Source of the DNA: Vombatus ursinus
Lineage: Eukaryota > Chordata > Mammalia > Diprotodontia > Vombatidae
Assembly (NCBI RefSeq): GCF_900497805.2
Contig: NW_020954702.1
Location: forward strand, 970,708-1,034,707
DNA length: 64,000 nt
Direction: 5' to 3'
The notes under the pieces are model-generated. The model saw nothing but the letters and a program-made list of their open reading frames with translations. It ran no database searches and had not been told where the DNA came from. Below, piece by piece: positions 1 through 11,179 of the stretch; within the stretch, counting starts at the first letter, position 1; the number at the start of each line of letters is the position of its first letter. The translations under genes were made by a program, and so were the position numbers.

Positions 1-719
1 AAACTACTTCACATCTAAATTTATAAAGGAAAATCAACTGAATAACAAGAAGACATAGGCAGTAATATAGGTGGTTGCAGGAAAGTTTAGTGGTCCTCTT
101 TCAGTTTTGGATAAGATAACAGAAAGATAAACAAAAGGGAAAATACAGAATTGAATAAATCATTGGAGAAACTATAGTTAATAGGCCTAAAACATATTCT
201 AAATGGGACTGCCAAGAAATATATGTATTCTCAGAAACACAGAGATCTTTTATAAAAATTAACCATGTGTTAGGGCACAGAGATATTGCAAATAAGTTGT
301 TAAAGGGCAGAAATCCTTTACAGAACATAACACTGTAAAAATAGCAGTAAGTTCAGGGTGCACAAACATAAAACACAGGCACATGTGGAGACTAAACAAT
401 GATATCCCAAATAATAAGTGGGTAAAAGAATAAATCACAGAAATGCTTATTAATTATGTGAAAGAAAATAATAATGATGAAAGAATATGCTAAAATATCT
501 GAGACACAGCTAAATCAATCCTCAGGAGAAAAAGCATATCTCTAAAAACATTCATTAACAAAATGGCAAAAGAGACTGAATGGCAAGATGCCAAAATGGC
601 AAGTGAACCGAATATGTATTTTAAAAAAATAGGCCAACAAATAAACCTAAAGTAAGCACAAAAGAGGAGATATAAAAAATTAGCAAGAAATAGATAGACT
701 GGGCCTCAAATCCCTCATA

Positions 720-2605
720 GAAATGAAAAATAAATTTGAAGACTACTTCTTTGAAAAGACTAGCAAAATTGATAAACCTTTACCTCATCTAATTAAAAAG
801 AATAGGGCAAAAAATGAGATCAAGAAAATAGTAAATAAACAAGGTGAAATCACAATAATATCAGAAGACATAAAAAGAATAATTGGAACTATTACATACA
901 GTTATGTATGTGCTAACAAAATTGAGAATATGGAAGTAATAGAATAGCTTCAAAAATATAAAATAGTCAGGTGAAGAGAAGACCAAAAAGCAATCTTAAA
1001 TAATACAATCTAAGAAAAAAAAAATAGAACAAGTTGTAAAAGAACTAACAAAGAAAAATACTTCTGGTCCTGATGGATTTTCAGGAGACTTCTATCAAAC
1101 TTTTAAAGAGCAATTATTATCAATTCTAAGCAAATTATCTTCAAATATAGAGAAAAAAAGACATTCTAACATGCTTTTTTTTTTTTTTAGGTGAGGCAAT
1201 TGGGGTTAAGTGACTTGCCTAGAGTCACACAGCTAGGGGGTGTTATGTATCTGAGGCCAGATTTGAACTCAGATCCTCCTAACTCCAAGGCCACTGCTCT
1301 ATCCATTGTGCCAACCACCTGTCTCCTCACATGCTTTTTATGAGATAAATAGAACCAGGGAAGGACACAGAACTATAAATGAATATCATTAACAAATACT
1401 GATTCAAAATTTGAAGTAAAATCCTATCAGAGTGCTGTAGCTTATCCAAGAAATCATTCATTATGACCAAGTTATATTTATATGAGGGATATAATGATAG
1501 ATCAACATTAAAAAAATCAATAAAAATATCATTAAAAATAAAAATGTCTAAAACCATGTAATTATTTTAATAGATAGAGAAAAACACTTTGACAAAGTAC
1601 AGCACTTATTTATGTTAAAACCCTACAAATTATATAGAGGCATTTTATAAAATATAAAAATATTTATCTAAAACCGAAGGCAAGCTTCATGTTCAAAAGG
1701 AATACACTAAAATCATTTCCAATATATACAGGAGAGAGTCAGCAAGGATGCTCACTTTCCCCACTATTATTTGATATAACTCTGGGAATGTTAGCAATGC
1801 TAATTTAAGACAAGAAAAAGAAATTAAAAGCATAAAAATAGGTAAAACAGAAATAAAACCACTCTTACTGATGAAATGATGGTTTATTTAGAAAATTCTA
1901 GTGAATCTGAATAGACTAATTGAGGGAATTAGTAGCTTTAAGAAAGTCGGACGCTATGAAATAACCCCTCAAATATCAACTGTATTTCTCTACAGTAATA
2001 ACAACATCCAAGAAGTAATAATAGAATGGGAAATCCCATTCCAGATTACTAAAAAAAATGCACAAAGTATTGGTGATTAATACACCCCAACACATAAAGT
2101 ATTTCAATGATCCAACTACAAAGTATTCTTTACAGAAATAAAGAACTTAAATAGCTAGAGGAACATTTAGTGATCATGGCTGTGCTGTGCTATGCTAATA
2201 TAATAAAAATGACAATAATACCAAAGATAATCTACAGTTTTAATGATAGACCAATCCAATTATCAAAGGGATACTTTAAAAAACTCCATAAAATAAAAAT
2301 AAAATTCATTTGGAAAACAGAAGATCTCCATCAAGGGAAATAATGAAAAGAAGTAGAGAGGAAGGAGAAAGAGCACTTTTAGACTTCAAGCTGTATTATA
2401 AAGGAATAGTCATCAAAACCATCTGGTATTGGTTAAAAAGAGGTCGATTAATAGAACAGACCAGACAAGGGAGAATCAGAAACAATGGAACTCAAAAACT
2501 CAGTGTTTGATGAGTCAGAAAATATGTTACTTAAGATAGAATTCCCTATTTGATAAAACTAGGAAAGAGTCTGGCAGAAATTAGGCTTAGACAAACACCT
2601 TACAC
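720..2605 (+). pseudogene. L1 ORF2 remnant: endonuclease-RT linker and reverse transcriptase
   Basis: Decayed LINE-1 ORF2, the endonuclease/reverse transcriptase that copies L1 RNA at its target. 723-947 reads as the linker (FFEKTSKIDKPLPHLIKK). About 1062-1085 keeps the RT entry motif [11 protein letters not shown]. 1735-1790 keeps the QQGCSLSPLLFD block, and the FADD catalytic box near 1865 is degraded. 2310-2510 is the segment after the RT core (LLDFKLYYKGIVIKTIWYW). A SINE splits the frame at 1180-1328. Several stops and frame changes show it is dead. It matches the ORF2 at 30821-31815 plus 37541-40570 closely enough to be the same old subfamily. Confidence 0.8.
1180..1328 (-). mobile_element. 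tRNA-derived marsupial SINE (WSINE/MAR type)
   Basis: On the minus strand the tRNA-like head lies at 1305-1328 and the poly-T (tail complement) at 1172-1188. It keeps the MIR-like block AAGTGACTTGCC...CACACAGCTAG. The flanks repeat ACATGCTTTTT (1169-1179 and 1329-1339), a target-site duplication inside L1 ORF2. Confidence 0.88.
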
Positions 2606-2615
2606 AATATTCTAC

Positions 2616-2870
2616 TTATGTCCTTTATTTTTAATTTGTGTAATTATAACATAGAGATGGGGATCCCTGTAATTTCTAGTTCTCTGCCACCACAAAGAGA
2701 GCTGCTATAAACATTCCATTCACATTCAAAGTTATAATTACTATTTGTGAATTTCCCTCCATCTTATTTTTACTCATTATTTTCTTTCAGCCTCTCTTTT
2801 TACCTTTTCCCTGTTACCTTATCCTTTCCCCCAACACTTCCACCCTTCCACTCAGAATAAATTTTAAAAA
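2616..2870 (+). mobile_element. Antisense L1/HAL1 3'-region insertion with A-rich right end
   Basis: A 255-bp block splits L1 ORF2 and is flanked by AATATTCTAC at 2606-2615 and 2871-2880. Its text is antisense L1: 2670-2715 matches the end of ORF2 (TTCTCTGCCACCACAAAGAG) and 2740-2850 matches the linker of the ORF2-deleted L1s at 16.6 and 62 kb. The A-rich end (AATAAATTTTAAAAA) is on the right, so as a retrocopy it would be plus-oriented and carry L1 sequence backwards. It lacks the L1 3'UTR. Confidence 0.6.
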
Positions 2871-2880
2871 AATATTCTAC

Positions 2881-4140
2881 AATACATTCTAAGTGGAAAC
2901 ATCAGCTTAATATTAAAACTTATATCATAAAAAAGTAGATCATAATACTTCTTGTATCTGTGATAGGAGATATATATTTAATCAAATAAGGAATGGGGCA
3001 ATTAAAAAAGAGAAAATAGATAACTTTGATTATATGAAACCTAAAAGCTTCTGAACATACAAAAATTAATGTACCACAGATAAGAGTAGGGAAGTGGTTG
3101 AATGGGAAAATTTTTTTGTATCATATTTCTATGATAAGTGTTGGGTATCCAAGACATATAAACAAACAGGTGTGTGTATAAATATATACACATGTGTGTG
3201 TTTGTGACTGTATGTATATATCACCATCTTTTTGTTTTTAGTTGTGTGCAACTGTTTGTGACCCTATTTTGAGTTTTTTTGGCAAAAATACCGAAGTGGT
3301 TTGCCATTTCCTTCTTTAGTTCGTTTTACAGATGAGGAAACTGAAGCAAACAGGGTTAAGTGACTTGCTCAGTATCACACAGTTTCATAAAGGTCTGAAG
3401 CCAGATTTGCATTCAGGAAGATGAATTTTGTTGATTCCAGGTCTGGCACCCTATTCACTGTGCCACCTACTTGCCCACAGGCATAAATGCATACATACTT
3501 ACATACACACACAAACTTTCTCTAATATATAAGAGGTCAAGTGACATGAACAGTTTTCAAAATAAGAATTGAAAACTATTAACAACTATGTGAAAGAATA
3601 CACCAATACACCATTCTCTAATAAGAGAAATACAAGTCAAGCAAAAAAAACCCCTGAAATCTTAGTTTGTACCCTGCAAAATGGAAAAGACAAAAAAGTG
3701 GAAACAATCTATATATAGCCTCAAAAATAGACACACTAAAGTATTCTTCATGGAGCAATGAATCAGTACTACCGTTTTAGAAAGCAATTTGGAATCATGC
3801 AACTAAAGTGACTAAAACGTCCATACTCTTTGATGTACAGATTCTGCTTTTAACCTTATATCCAAGAAAGTCATTGATATACAAGTCTTCACAGACACTA
3901 TATAAATATTTAGTAGCACTTTTTGTGATAGCAAATAATAGGAAACAAAATAAATCCATATCAATTGGGAAATGGCTAAATAAATTGTGATATATGTATC
4001 TATTAGAATATTACTGTGTTGTAAGAAACAATAAATATGAAGCATATAGAGAAGCATGGAAAGATTTATATAAACTGATACAGAATGAAATAAGCAGAAT
4101 TAAGAAAACAATAAACATGATAACTACTGCAATATAAATG
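2881..4140 (+). pseudogene. L1 ORF2 C-terminal remnant
   Basis: Continuation of the same dead ORF2. 2990-3110 encodes KIDNFDYMKPKSF and EVVEWENFF, the conserved stretch before the C-terminal zinc-knuckle region. After a SINE in a short TG/TATG-rich tract, 3516-4140 matches the L1 C-terminus. The nucleotide stretch near 3960 (CAATTGGGAAATGGCTAAAT) recurs, antisense, in the L1s at 17.2, 22.4, 26.6, 61.5 and 62.5 kb. No intact frame remains. Confidence 0.75.
3217..3480 (-). mobile_element. Long tRNA-derived marsupial SINE
   Basis: Minus-strand copy of the roughly 250-bp SINE form. The tRNA-like head is at 3455-3480, the block ACAGATGAGGAAACTGAAGC at 3328-3347, and the tail block GTTTGTGACCCTATTTTGAG at 3252-3271. 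It sits in a TG/TATG-rich tract (3165-3216 and 3481-3515) inside old L1 ORF2. No clean TSD seen. Confidence 0.82.
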
Positions 4141-4167
4141 GCAAGAATAAAATCCAGCAACAGACAT

Positions 4168-4334
4168 TCACTTGCTGTGTGACCCGGGACAAGTCACTTA
4201 GCCTTCCTCTGCCTCAGTTTCCCTATATCAGAGTAAGAATAACACCTACCTCACAGGGTTGTTGTGAGGATAAGGTGAGCTATTATTTTAAAGAGCTTTG
4301 CAAATCTTAGTACTATATAAATGCTAGCTATTAA
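4168..4334 (+). mobile_element. MIR-type SINE (therian, L2-like tail)
   Basis: Plus-strand MIR core (CTGTGTGACC...CAAGTCACTTAGCC), the CCTCAGTTTCC block, the CTCACAGGGTTGTTGTGAGG block, and a tail ending ACTATATAAATGCTAGCTAT. It interrupts the old L1 just after ORF2; L1 3'UTR text resumes at about 4336. Confidence 0.82.
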
Positions 4335-4516
4335 AAGTGAATGTAAAATCACAAAGAGCAATCAGTTTCAAAGAAGAGAGATGAGAAGACAATCTAATCC
4401 CACTCTTCGCAGAAGTGGGAGGTCCATAGTTGTGGTACATTGAACACTTTTTCAATGTTTTTATTAGTTTTCCTGATTTTTTTTCTTCTTTTTTTTTCTT
4501 TAAAAATATCATTTGG

Positions 4517-7040
4517 GGCCCCAGGAAAAACCCTGGAATAGCTGAACCAGAAGAAAGATGGGGTGCAGCAGTCCAGTAGCCCAGGTAGCTGGAGGTAGCT
4601 GGAAAGGCCCCTATTACCCTGGGGGAAGGGGAGCAGTTCAGAACAGGAGTCATCCCAGCAAGCTAGCAGAAAGCCCCACCTCAGCATACCAGGAGGAGAT
4701 CCTGAAACCTAGGTGGTGGAGCAGGCAAACACTAATACCTGGACCCCCGAGTGCCTCAGTAAGGGTGGGGGAGCTGGTGGAAACCAGCTTGGAAAACCAC
4801 CAGGTGCCTAGGCATTCTACAGCAACTGACTCTCCTCATGCCTGAGCAAAGCTAAGGGAAGCAGTGCTCCAACGGGCCCCAGGCAGATAAACATCCTGCA
4901 ACATCCATCTGAAAGGAGCTGAAGAACGTGAAAGGACAGAAAGGCCTGAGTGAGCAGGAAATCTCGAGGGGCCACCTACCCAATCCTACCCCTAGAGTTC
5001 CAGTATTGCCAATTCCAGCCCAACCCCAGGTAAGCTGCCAGAACCCTACAGCCTTCAACTGCTAGCATTGGAGGCCCCAGCACACAAAGCCAGTGACCAG
5101 GCCTTAGGATCCCAACACAAGAAGCTCAGGTCAGTGCCTTCTGCTCCCCAGCAGGAGAGTTCAATCTCTTTAAAGGCCAGGAAATAAGCAAACACCATGA
5201 TCAAAAAGAAACATATGATAGATTCTTATTATGGGAAGAGTGAAGATCAAGGCAGAAATTCTGAAGAGGACAACATTGCCAACAAATCCATATAGGGAAC
5301 CTCAAAAGGGAATATGAACTGGTCTGAAGCCCAAAAAACCTTCTTAGAAGAGCTCAAGAAGGATTTTAAAAGTCAAATGAGAGAGGTAGAAGAAAAAATG
5401 GGAAAAGAAATGAGAGGTATGCAAGAAAGAATCAATAGCTTGGAAAAGGAAGGGCAAAAATTAACTGTAGAAAACCAGTCCTTAAAAAATACAATTGGCC
5501 AATTGGAAAAAAAAAGCACACTGAAGAAAACAAGTCCCTAAAAAATACAATTGGCTAAATGGGGAAGGAGGTACAAAATCTAACAGAAGAAAACAGTTTG
5601 TTAAAAATTAGAATTGGGAAGCTAATGACTCTATGAGAGAGCAAGAATCAGTCAAACAAAAACAAAAGAATGAAAAAATAGATGAAAACATGAAATATCT
5701 CATTGGTAAAACAACTGACCTGGAAAATCAATCCAGGAGAGACAATTTAAAAATGATTGGTCTACCTGAAAATCACGATGAAAAAAAGAGCCTGGACAGT
5801 ATCTTTCAGGAAATCATGATGGAAAACTGCCCTGAGGTCTAGAACCACAGGGTAAAATAGCCATAGAAAGAATCCACCAATCACCTCCTGAAAGATATTC
5901 CAAATTGAAAATGCCAGGGAATATAGTAGCCAAATTCCAAAATTACCAGGTCAAAGAGAAAATACTGCAAGCATCCAGAAACAATTTAAATATCATTAAA
6001 CCGCAGTCAAGATTACATAGGACCTTGCAACTTCTACATTAAAAGAGTGTAGGGCATGGAATATGATATTCCATAAGGCAAAGGAGCTTAGATTACAATC
6101 AAGGATCAACTACCCAGCGAAAATGAGCATTATCGTTCAGGGGAGGAGATGAATTTTCAATGAAATAGGGGATTTCCATAACTTCCTGATAAAAAGACCA
6201 GAGCTCAACAGAAAATTTGATCTTCAAACACAAGACTCAAGAGAGACATGAAAAGGTAAATGGGATAGAAAGAAACAACATGTTATTAATAAGGGCAAAC
6301 TGTTTACATCCCTACAAGGGAAGATGACACTTGTAACCCTTGAGAACTGTATTGTTATTACACTATGTTAAAGGGGTATGCATAAAGGGGGTGGGTATAA
6401 GTTGACTTTGATATAATGATAAAAAAATCTAATCAAGTGGGTTAAATGGATCTAAGTAAGTGGATTAATCTGATCTAATTAAGAAAATGTACTGAGTGAA
6501 AAGGAAAGGAGGAGGCAGACAAAGGTAAATTACATTACTGGAAAAGGCACAAAAACCTATTACAGCAGAGGGAAAGAAGGGAGAGAGATAAGCATTGTTT
6601 GAACCTTACTCTCATCAGATTTGGCTCAAGAAGGGAATAACATAATCAGTTAGGTACTAATATTGCTAGACTTAATCCTTCTTAGCAATACAAGGATCTA
6701 AGACATCTCCAAAGGCCTCATGATGGAAAATGCTATCCACATCCAAAGAAAGAACTATGGAGTTTGAATGCAGATTGAAGCATACTATTTGCTGCTTTTT
6801 TTTTCTTCTCTGTGTTTTGATTCCTCTTTCTGGTGGTTCCTCCTATTGGTTCTAATTCTTACTTACAACATCACTAATGTAAAATATGTTTAATAGGAAT
6901 GTATATGTATAGCCTATATCTGATTGCGTGCCATGTTGAGGAGGGAGGTGGGGAGGGAGAGGGAGAAAAATTTAAAACTCAAAAACTTATGGAAGTGATT
7001 GTTGATAAATCAAAAGAAATTAATTAAAAAAACAACAGCA
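4517..7040 (+). mobile_element. Full-length HAL1-type (ORF1-only) LINE with perfect TSD
   Basis: A 2.52-kb L1 derivative with a 5'UTR (4517-5196), one ORF (ORF1, 5197-about 6248), a purine-rich 3' region and an A-rich end, but no ORF2. Both flanks carry AAAAATATCATTTGG (4502-4516 and 7041-7055), an exact 15-bp TSD, so both ends are original. It landed in the 3'UTR of the old L1. Half-L1 elements coding only ORF1 are known in mammals and depend on L1 ORF2 in trans. The exact TSD makes it clearly younger than its host L1. Confidence 0.85.
5197..6248 (+). pseudogene. L1/HAL1 ORF1 remnant (RNA-binding coiled-coil protein)
   Basis: ORF1 makes the trimeric RNA chaperone of L1-type elements. The ATG at 5197 (MIKKKHMIDSYYGKSEDQ) opens the frame, which meets a stop after about 35 codons. 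From 5314 a heptad-rich coiled coil follows (FLEELKKDFKSQMREVEEKM). The RRM start RRDNLKMIGLPENH lies near 5738-5780, then SIFQEIMMENCPEV before another stop at 5840. The C-terminal domain is readable only across frames to about 6248. Dead copy with few breaks for its length. Confidence 0.82.
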
Positions 7041-7150
7041 AAAAATATCATTTGGTGAATTGGATTGCTCTATGAGAGAGGTTAGGAGGAGGAGGGAAGC
7101 TAGGGAAAATATTTGTGATGTAAAAAAAAGGTATCAATAAAATTTATTTA

Positions 7151-7433
7151 ACACACATCTTTTCTTCCATATAATTAGTATCTCACAACCTTAGACACAG
7201 AAATTCCTAAGAGAATAGGGAGTGATAATGAAGGTGTCGTTAAGAATACAGGTATTGCTGATCTTGTGATATAGGTTCATCTTTGCCAAAACCTTCATTG
7301 TTTTCTGTGCTCAATATCTTTGTATGCTTGGCAGCATGACCTGAAACATAACATTTTAACAGGGACATATACAACCCATAGGAACACATATATAGTCGCA
7401 CAGGGAAAATCAGCCCAGAATAGGAACCTCCAC
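7151..7433. other. No recognisable feature
   Basis: AT-rich sequence between the old L1 3' end and a pyrimidine tract. I see no repeat family and no credible coding frame; the long frames crossing it come from the adjoining simple repeat. Confidence 0.5.
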
Positions 7434-7630
7434 TCCTCTTTCTCTTCTCTTCTCTTCTCTTCTCTTCTCTTCTCTTCTCTTCTCTTCTCTTCTCTTCTCT
7501 TCTCTTCTCTTCTCTTCTCCTCTCTCTTCTCCTCTCCTCTCCTCTCCTCTCCTCTCCTCTCCTCTCCTCTCCTCTCCTCTTCCCTTCCCTTCCCTTCATT
7601 CTCTCTCTCTCTCTCTCTTTCTTTCTCTCT
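7434..7630. repeat. Pyrimidine simple repeat (TTCTC)n-(CTCCT)n-(CT)n
   Basis: About 200 bp of almost pure pyrimidine on the plus strand: TTCTC units (7434-7519), CTCCT units (7530-7580), TTCCC units (7580-7597), then CT dinucleotides (7600-7628). Period-5 repeats give long open frames on both strands (for example runs of SSLLF and EERRG), which are not genes. Confidence 0.97.
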
Positions 7631-7639
7631 CTTCAGTAT

Positions 7640-8362
7640 CAGAGGAGAGAAGGGGATGTATTTGAGATATATTTCAAAGATGAAATCAATAGGTCTTGCT
7701 AATAGATTGGATATGGGAGGTAGGGAGGTGAAACAGAGTGAAGAGTCAAGGATTAAACCTAGGTTGAAAACCTGGGGCACTTGGAAGATGGCGATGCCCT
7801 TGACACAGTAATAGGCACATTTAGAAGGGGAAGAATTGGAGGAGAGGAGAGAATAATGAGTTCAACCTTAGATATGTAGGGTTCAAAATGTCTATAGGAC
7901 ATCCAGTTTGAGATGTCTAATAAGCGGTTGGAGATATGAGACTAATGTCAGCAGAGAAGTTAGGGCTAGAAAAGTCAACTTGAGAGCAGAGAGATGATAG
8001 CAGAATTCATGGAAGCGGATGAGATCACCTAGTGAAATAGTAAAGAGGAAGATAAAGCTTAGGATAGAGCCCTGTGGGTCACCCAAGGTTAGTATCAAGG
8101 AGAACAGGGGGATCAACAGGGTCAAAGGCTGCATAGAGATGAAGAAAGATGAGAACTAGAAAAGGCTGTTAGATTTGGCAACTGAGAGATCATTACTAAC
8201 TTTGGAGAGAGCAATTTTGGAGGAATAATAAAGTTGGAAGATGGGTTGTAGGAAGTCAAGAAGAGAGGAGGAGAAAAAGTGAAGATACCTATTGTAGATG
8301 GCCTGCTTAAGGAGTTTAGCCATAAAAAGTCAGAGAGATATGGCACAATAGAAAAGATCAAG
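7640..8362 (-). mobile_element. L2 LINE fragment, reverse transcriptase region
   Basis: The plus strand is purine-rich because L2 lies antisense. Read on the minus strand, 7892-8134 gives GDPQGSILSF...SLGDLIRFHEF, matching L2 RT (GVPQGSVLGP...LGDLIQSHGF), and 8122-8361 gives the upstream RT part. This family is ancient in mammals. No intact frame. It parallels the L2 at 37855-40255. Confidence 0.82.
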
Positions 8363-8702
8363 TGAAAGTTTTTTTACAAATCATTTATTTGATAAATTCT
8401 TTATATTTTTCTAGGAATCAACATCATTTACTGGCTTGTAGTTTTCAGTATCCATTTTTTTGAAAATCAAGCCCTTTGCCAATATGTGTTCTTTTGGCAC
8501 TTTTACTCCATGATTTCTCAAAGATTAATGACAATGATTCCATTCATGATGCTGTCTGAAACAAGTACCTAAAACTGATAGAAGCAGGGCTTCCTTACTA
8601 GTGTTTGAAGATTTTCCTATCATATTATTATTGAAGAACTGTCACTCTTAAAGGAGGAAAAGATAGAGCCAGGTAAGATCTCTTTGAAGTAAAATAATTA
8701 GT
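8363..8702. other. Unassigned AT-rich stretch
   Basis: I see no confident repeat match or coding frame. A stretch near 8510-8545 (CATGATTTCTCAAAGATTAA) has the feel of an old CR1/L3-type repeat, but too little remains to call. Confidence 0.3.
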
Positions 8703-8713
8703 CTCCCTCTCTC

Positions 8714-8751
<38 letters not shown>

Positions 8752-8790
8752 CCCCCCCCCGGGTGTGTGTGTGTGTGTCTCTCTATCTCT
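8703..8790. repeat. Compound microsatellite (CT)n(C)n(GT)n
   Basis: CT dinucleotides (about 8716-8749), a C run of about 12 (8750-8760), then GT dinucleotides (8763-8778) and a CTCTCTAT tail. Confidence 0.97.
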
Positions 8791-10687
8791 CATCTTCCTG
8801 ACATGTCTTTCCTCATTTCAGTCTGTGGTAGGACAGCAGTTTCCTGACACAGCATCTCTTCCCTTGACATAGCTTTCTCCACTGCCCCCCCCATCTCCCC
8901 CCTCCAACTTCCTTTGCCCACAGTTTCTCTAGTGGTTTCCCTGGTAAAACTTCCTCTCATCATGAAACCTGTTTGGCTCTAGTTTTTCAGATATGGCTTC
9001 CTGGACTAGAGCCAATAAAAAGTCCCAGCTATGTGAGCTCTGAGTCTCTTAGACTTGGTAGGTGCCTGAGACTATGCAAGTCACTATATTGACTAGCTGA
9101 ATTTCCAGATGGAGAGAAGTTCCAGATGGAGATGAGTTGGAGATGTCTAGAGTCTCTCTCTTTGCTGTGTATCCTTGTTGCATATACTTACTGCGTTAGA
9201 GAGAAGTTTGGTTTTTTTTTTTTGGTTAAATGTTCAGTGACTCACAAATACCTCATTTCATCCCAACATCAAACCTGAACTAAGAGAAAGCTGGCTTTAG
9301 AGCTGTACCTAGAACATTTGGAGTGGTCTTGGCAGGTTAGGACAAGATGGCCTCATGGTTCACATCAAGGTTGATCTGGAGAAAGAATTTCACAAATAGG
9401 GAAGAAGATGTGGGTGGCATGAGTGCCTGAAGGAACACTCCTTGGCTTTCTGTGGCCTGAGACCTCCTGATCATGTATGGGGAGTCTTCTTTGAGGGACC
9501 TTCATGAGGCTTTTGTTCAGGTGGAGGAATTAGCTTAGTGGATTATGGAGGAGAATGCCAGCAAAGGTAAAAAATGTGCCACGCTCAACATTCCCTTGAT
9601 ATTGTTGATTGGGTTGATTAAATTGAACAACTAGTGAAGTCAGACTGAAGGTAAACTGGGTAGGAACATTCAGCAGCTAGAATCAGAGTTCTGGGTTTTC
9701 AGGTACTGCACAATGACAGCTAAGGGGCAACTAACTAGTAGAGCACATGGCAGCACAAGTAGAGACATCTTTCATGACGAGGGTGGGGAGTTAAGGGACC
9801 CAGCCAGGAAGCTATCCTATGATCTCTGACCCAGAAGCTCTCAGAGGAGCCATGAGAATGGAGAAGGGAAGCAGACATGAGGCAGAGACTGGAGAATTCT
9901 CACCAGGGGTTAGAAAGCCTAGGTTTATCTTATCTCTGCTGGTTGGAGGAGGGTAGTGAATTCCTGCCCTGAGAGAACAAGCTGTGGGCAAATCTTCTCC
10001 ACCAAAGAAAAGTTCCAACCGCAATATGAGGAGTCCCAGAAGCAATGGTTGTGGAGGGTGTAGTCTCATGAAAGGTTCTCAGCTTTAGAATTCCATGGCC
10101 TGGGGGAGCTCTGAGGACTGACTTCTTCAAAGTCAACTAAATGTGTTAGATCTTGAAGGTATATGCTCTCTGTCCCTTTTTGGATGGCTGAGATGGGGAG
10201 TAATTTGTACTGGATCTTATAAAGATAAATTCCCCTTGCAGCTAGCTTGCAGATGTGGGTGAAATTCCTAAAGGAAATAAATTTGGCAGATTGGATTTAT
10301 TGCCCCCTCTCCCTAGGCCTGCCACAACCTATGCCCAGCCTGTCCCTAGTGCAATTAGATCCCCCATTCTGAGTGGTATCCTAATAGAATGGCTTCAGAT
10401 GTTACTTATGTGTCTTCCCCACCGTTCAACCATGCAGGTGTTAGCTGATCAATCCATGAAACTTAACCAGTATTTTGGAACAGTAGTAGCTTGAGCAAAT
10501 ACTGCTGTATCAGTACAGTCACTCTGAGAGTCAGAGGAGTAGTCACAGAACCCACAGCCTTGCTAGGTGGGCAGAGATTGATGACACTATTTCCAATAGG
10601 GAGCTCTGGTTGTGGCTCCTGAAACTTGGGATTGATATGAAAAAAATTGATGGCCAGATCATAGGGTGCTTATAAAACTATACTGGA

Positions 10688-10839
10688 GGAGCAGCTAGGT
10701 GGCACAGTGGATAGAATACAGTGGCTAGAGCCTTGAAGTCAGGAGGACCTGAGCTCAAATCTGGCCTCAGAGCAAACACTTGACACTAGCTGTTTGACCC
10801 TGAGCAAGTCACTTAACCCCAATTGCTTAAAAAGAAAAA
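10688..10839 (+). mobile_element. tRNA-derived marsupial SINE inside the ERV-L fossil
   Basis: Head GCAGCTAGGTGGCACAGTGG at 10691-10710, middle block CTCAAATCTGGCCTCAGAGC, tail CACTTAACCCCAATTGCTTA and an A-rich end. The TSD is AAAACTATACTGGA (10674-10687) against AAAACTGTATTGGA (10840-10853), two mismatches. The SINE therefore postdates the fossil virus. Confidence 0.9.
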
Positions 10840-11179
10840 AAAACTGTATTGGAAAATTAAGGACCAGGGCATTAGGGGTCCTTTAGTGTCACCCTAAATC
10901 TGAAGCTCAGGGGAGGCTCCAGAGGGCAGTCCATGGAGGGAAGGGGTGCTATGGGCTGAGTATTTGGGCACACCCTTTCAGCAACTTCTAGACATATTAC
11001 TGTGATTAGGGCCAAATGGAAACCCTTAGAGTTACACAAATTATTCCATGTAGTTAATACCATGCAATACTTGGTTCCCAATGGATGAAAGATATTTCTT
11101 CTTTAGTAATAGAGATTAAAGAAGCTGGAGCATTTCCTTATACCAGATCCCCTCAAAATAACCTTGTAATACCTGTGAG

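Larger units (their letters stand above)
1..7150 (+). mobile_element. Old L1 LINE, nearly 3'-complete, broken by later insertions
   Basis: Plus-strand L1 entered in the endonuclease part of ORF2 and followed to a 3' end with the signal AATAAA near 7137. It is interrupted by a SINE (1180-1328), an antisense L1 piece (2616-2870), a SINE (3217-3480), a MIR-like element (4168-4334) and a HAL1-type element (4517-7040). L1 text resumes in register after each, for example the 3'UTR at 4336-4516 continues at 7041-7150. ORF2 is full of stops and shifts. The start lies outside the window. Order and continuity are seen in the sequence; family assignment comes from ORF2 similarity. Confidence 0.78.

Noticed and set aside
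3165-3515. CRISPR-like or tandem array suspicion from repeated TATG/TG words
   Set aside because: It is a plain microsatellite split by a SINE; no unit-spacer structure.
4324-5058. Proline/glycine-rich frames on both strands (4394-4687, 4558-4845, 4852-5058)
   Set aside because: They lie in the HAL1 5'UTR and adjoining L1 3'UTR, with no conserved domain and frames on opposite strands.
7240-7811. Three open frames of 119-163 codons on both strands
   Set aside because: They are produced by the period-5 and CT repeats at 7434-7630 and have low-complexity, mirror-image products.
10691-10765. tRNA gene candidates at SINE heads (also 24001, 39807)
   Set aside because: Only the promoter-like head of tRNA-derived SINEs; no cloverleaf with a paired acceptor stem.
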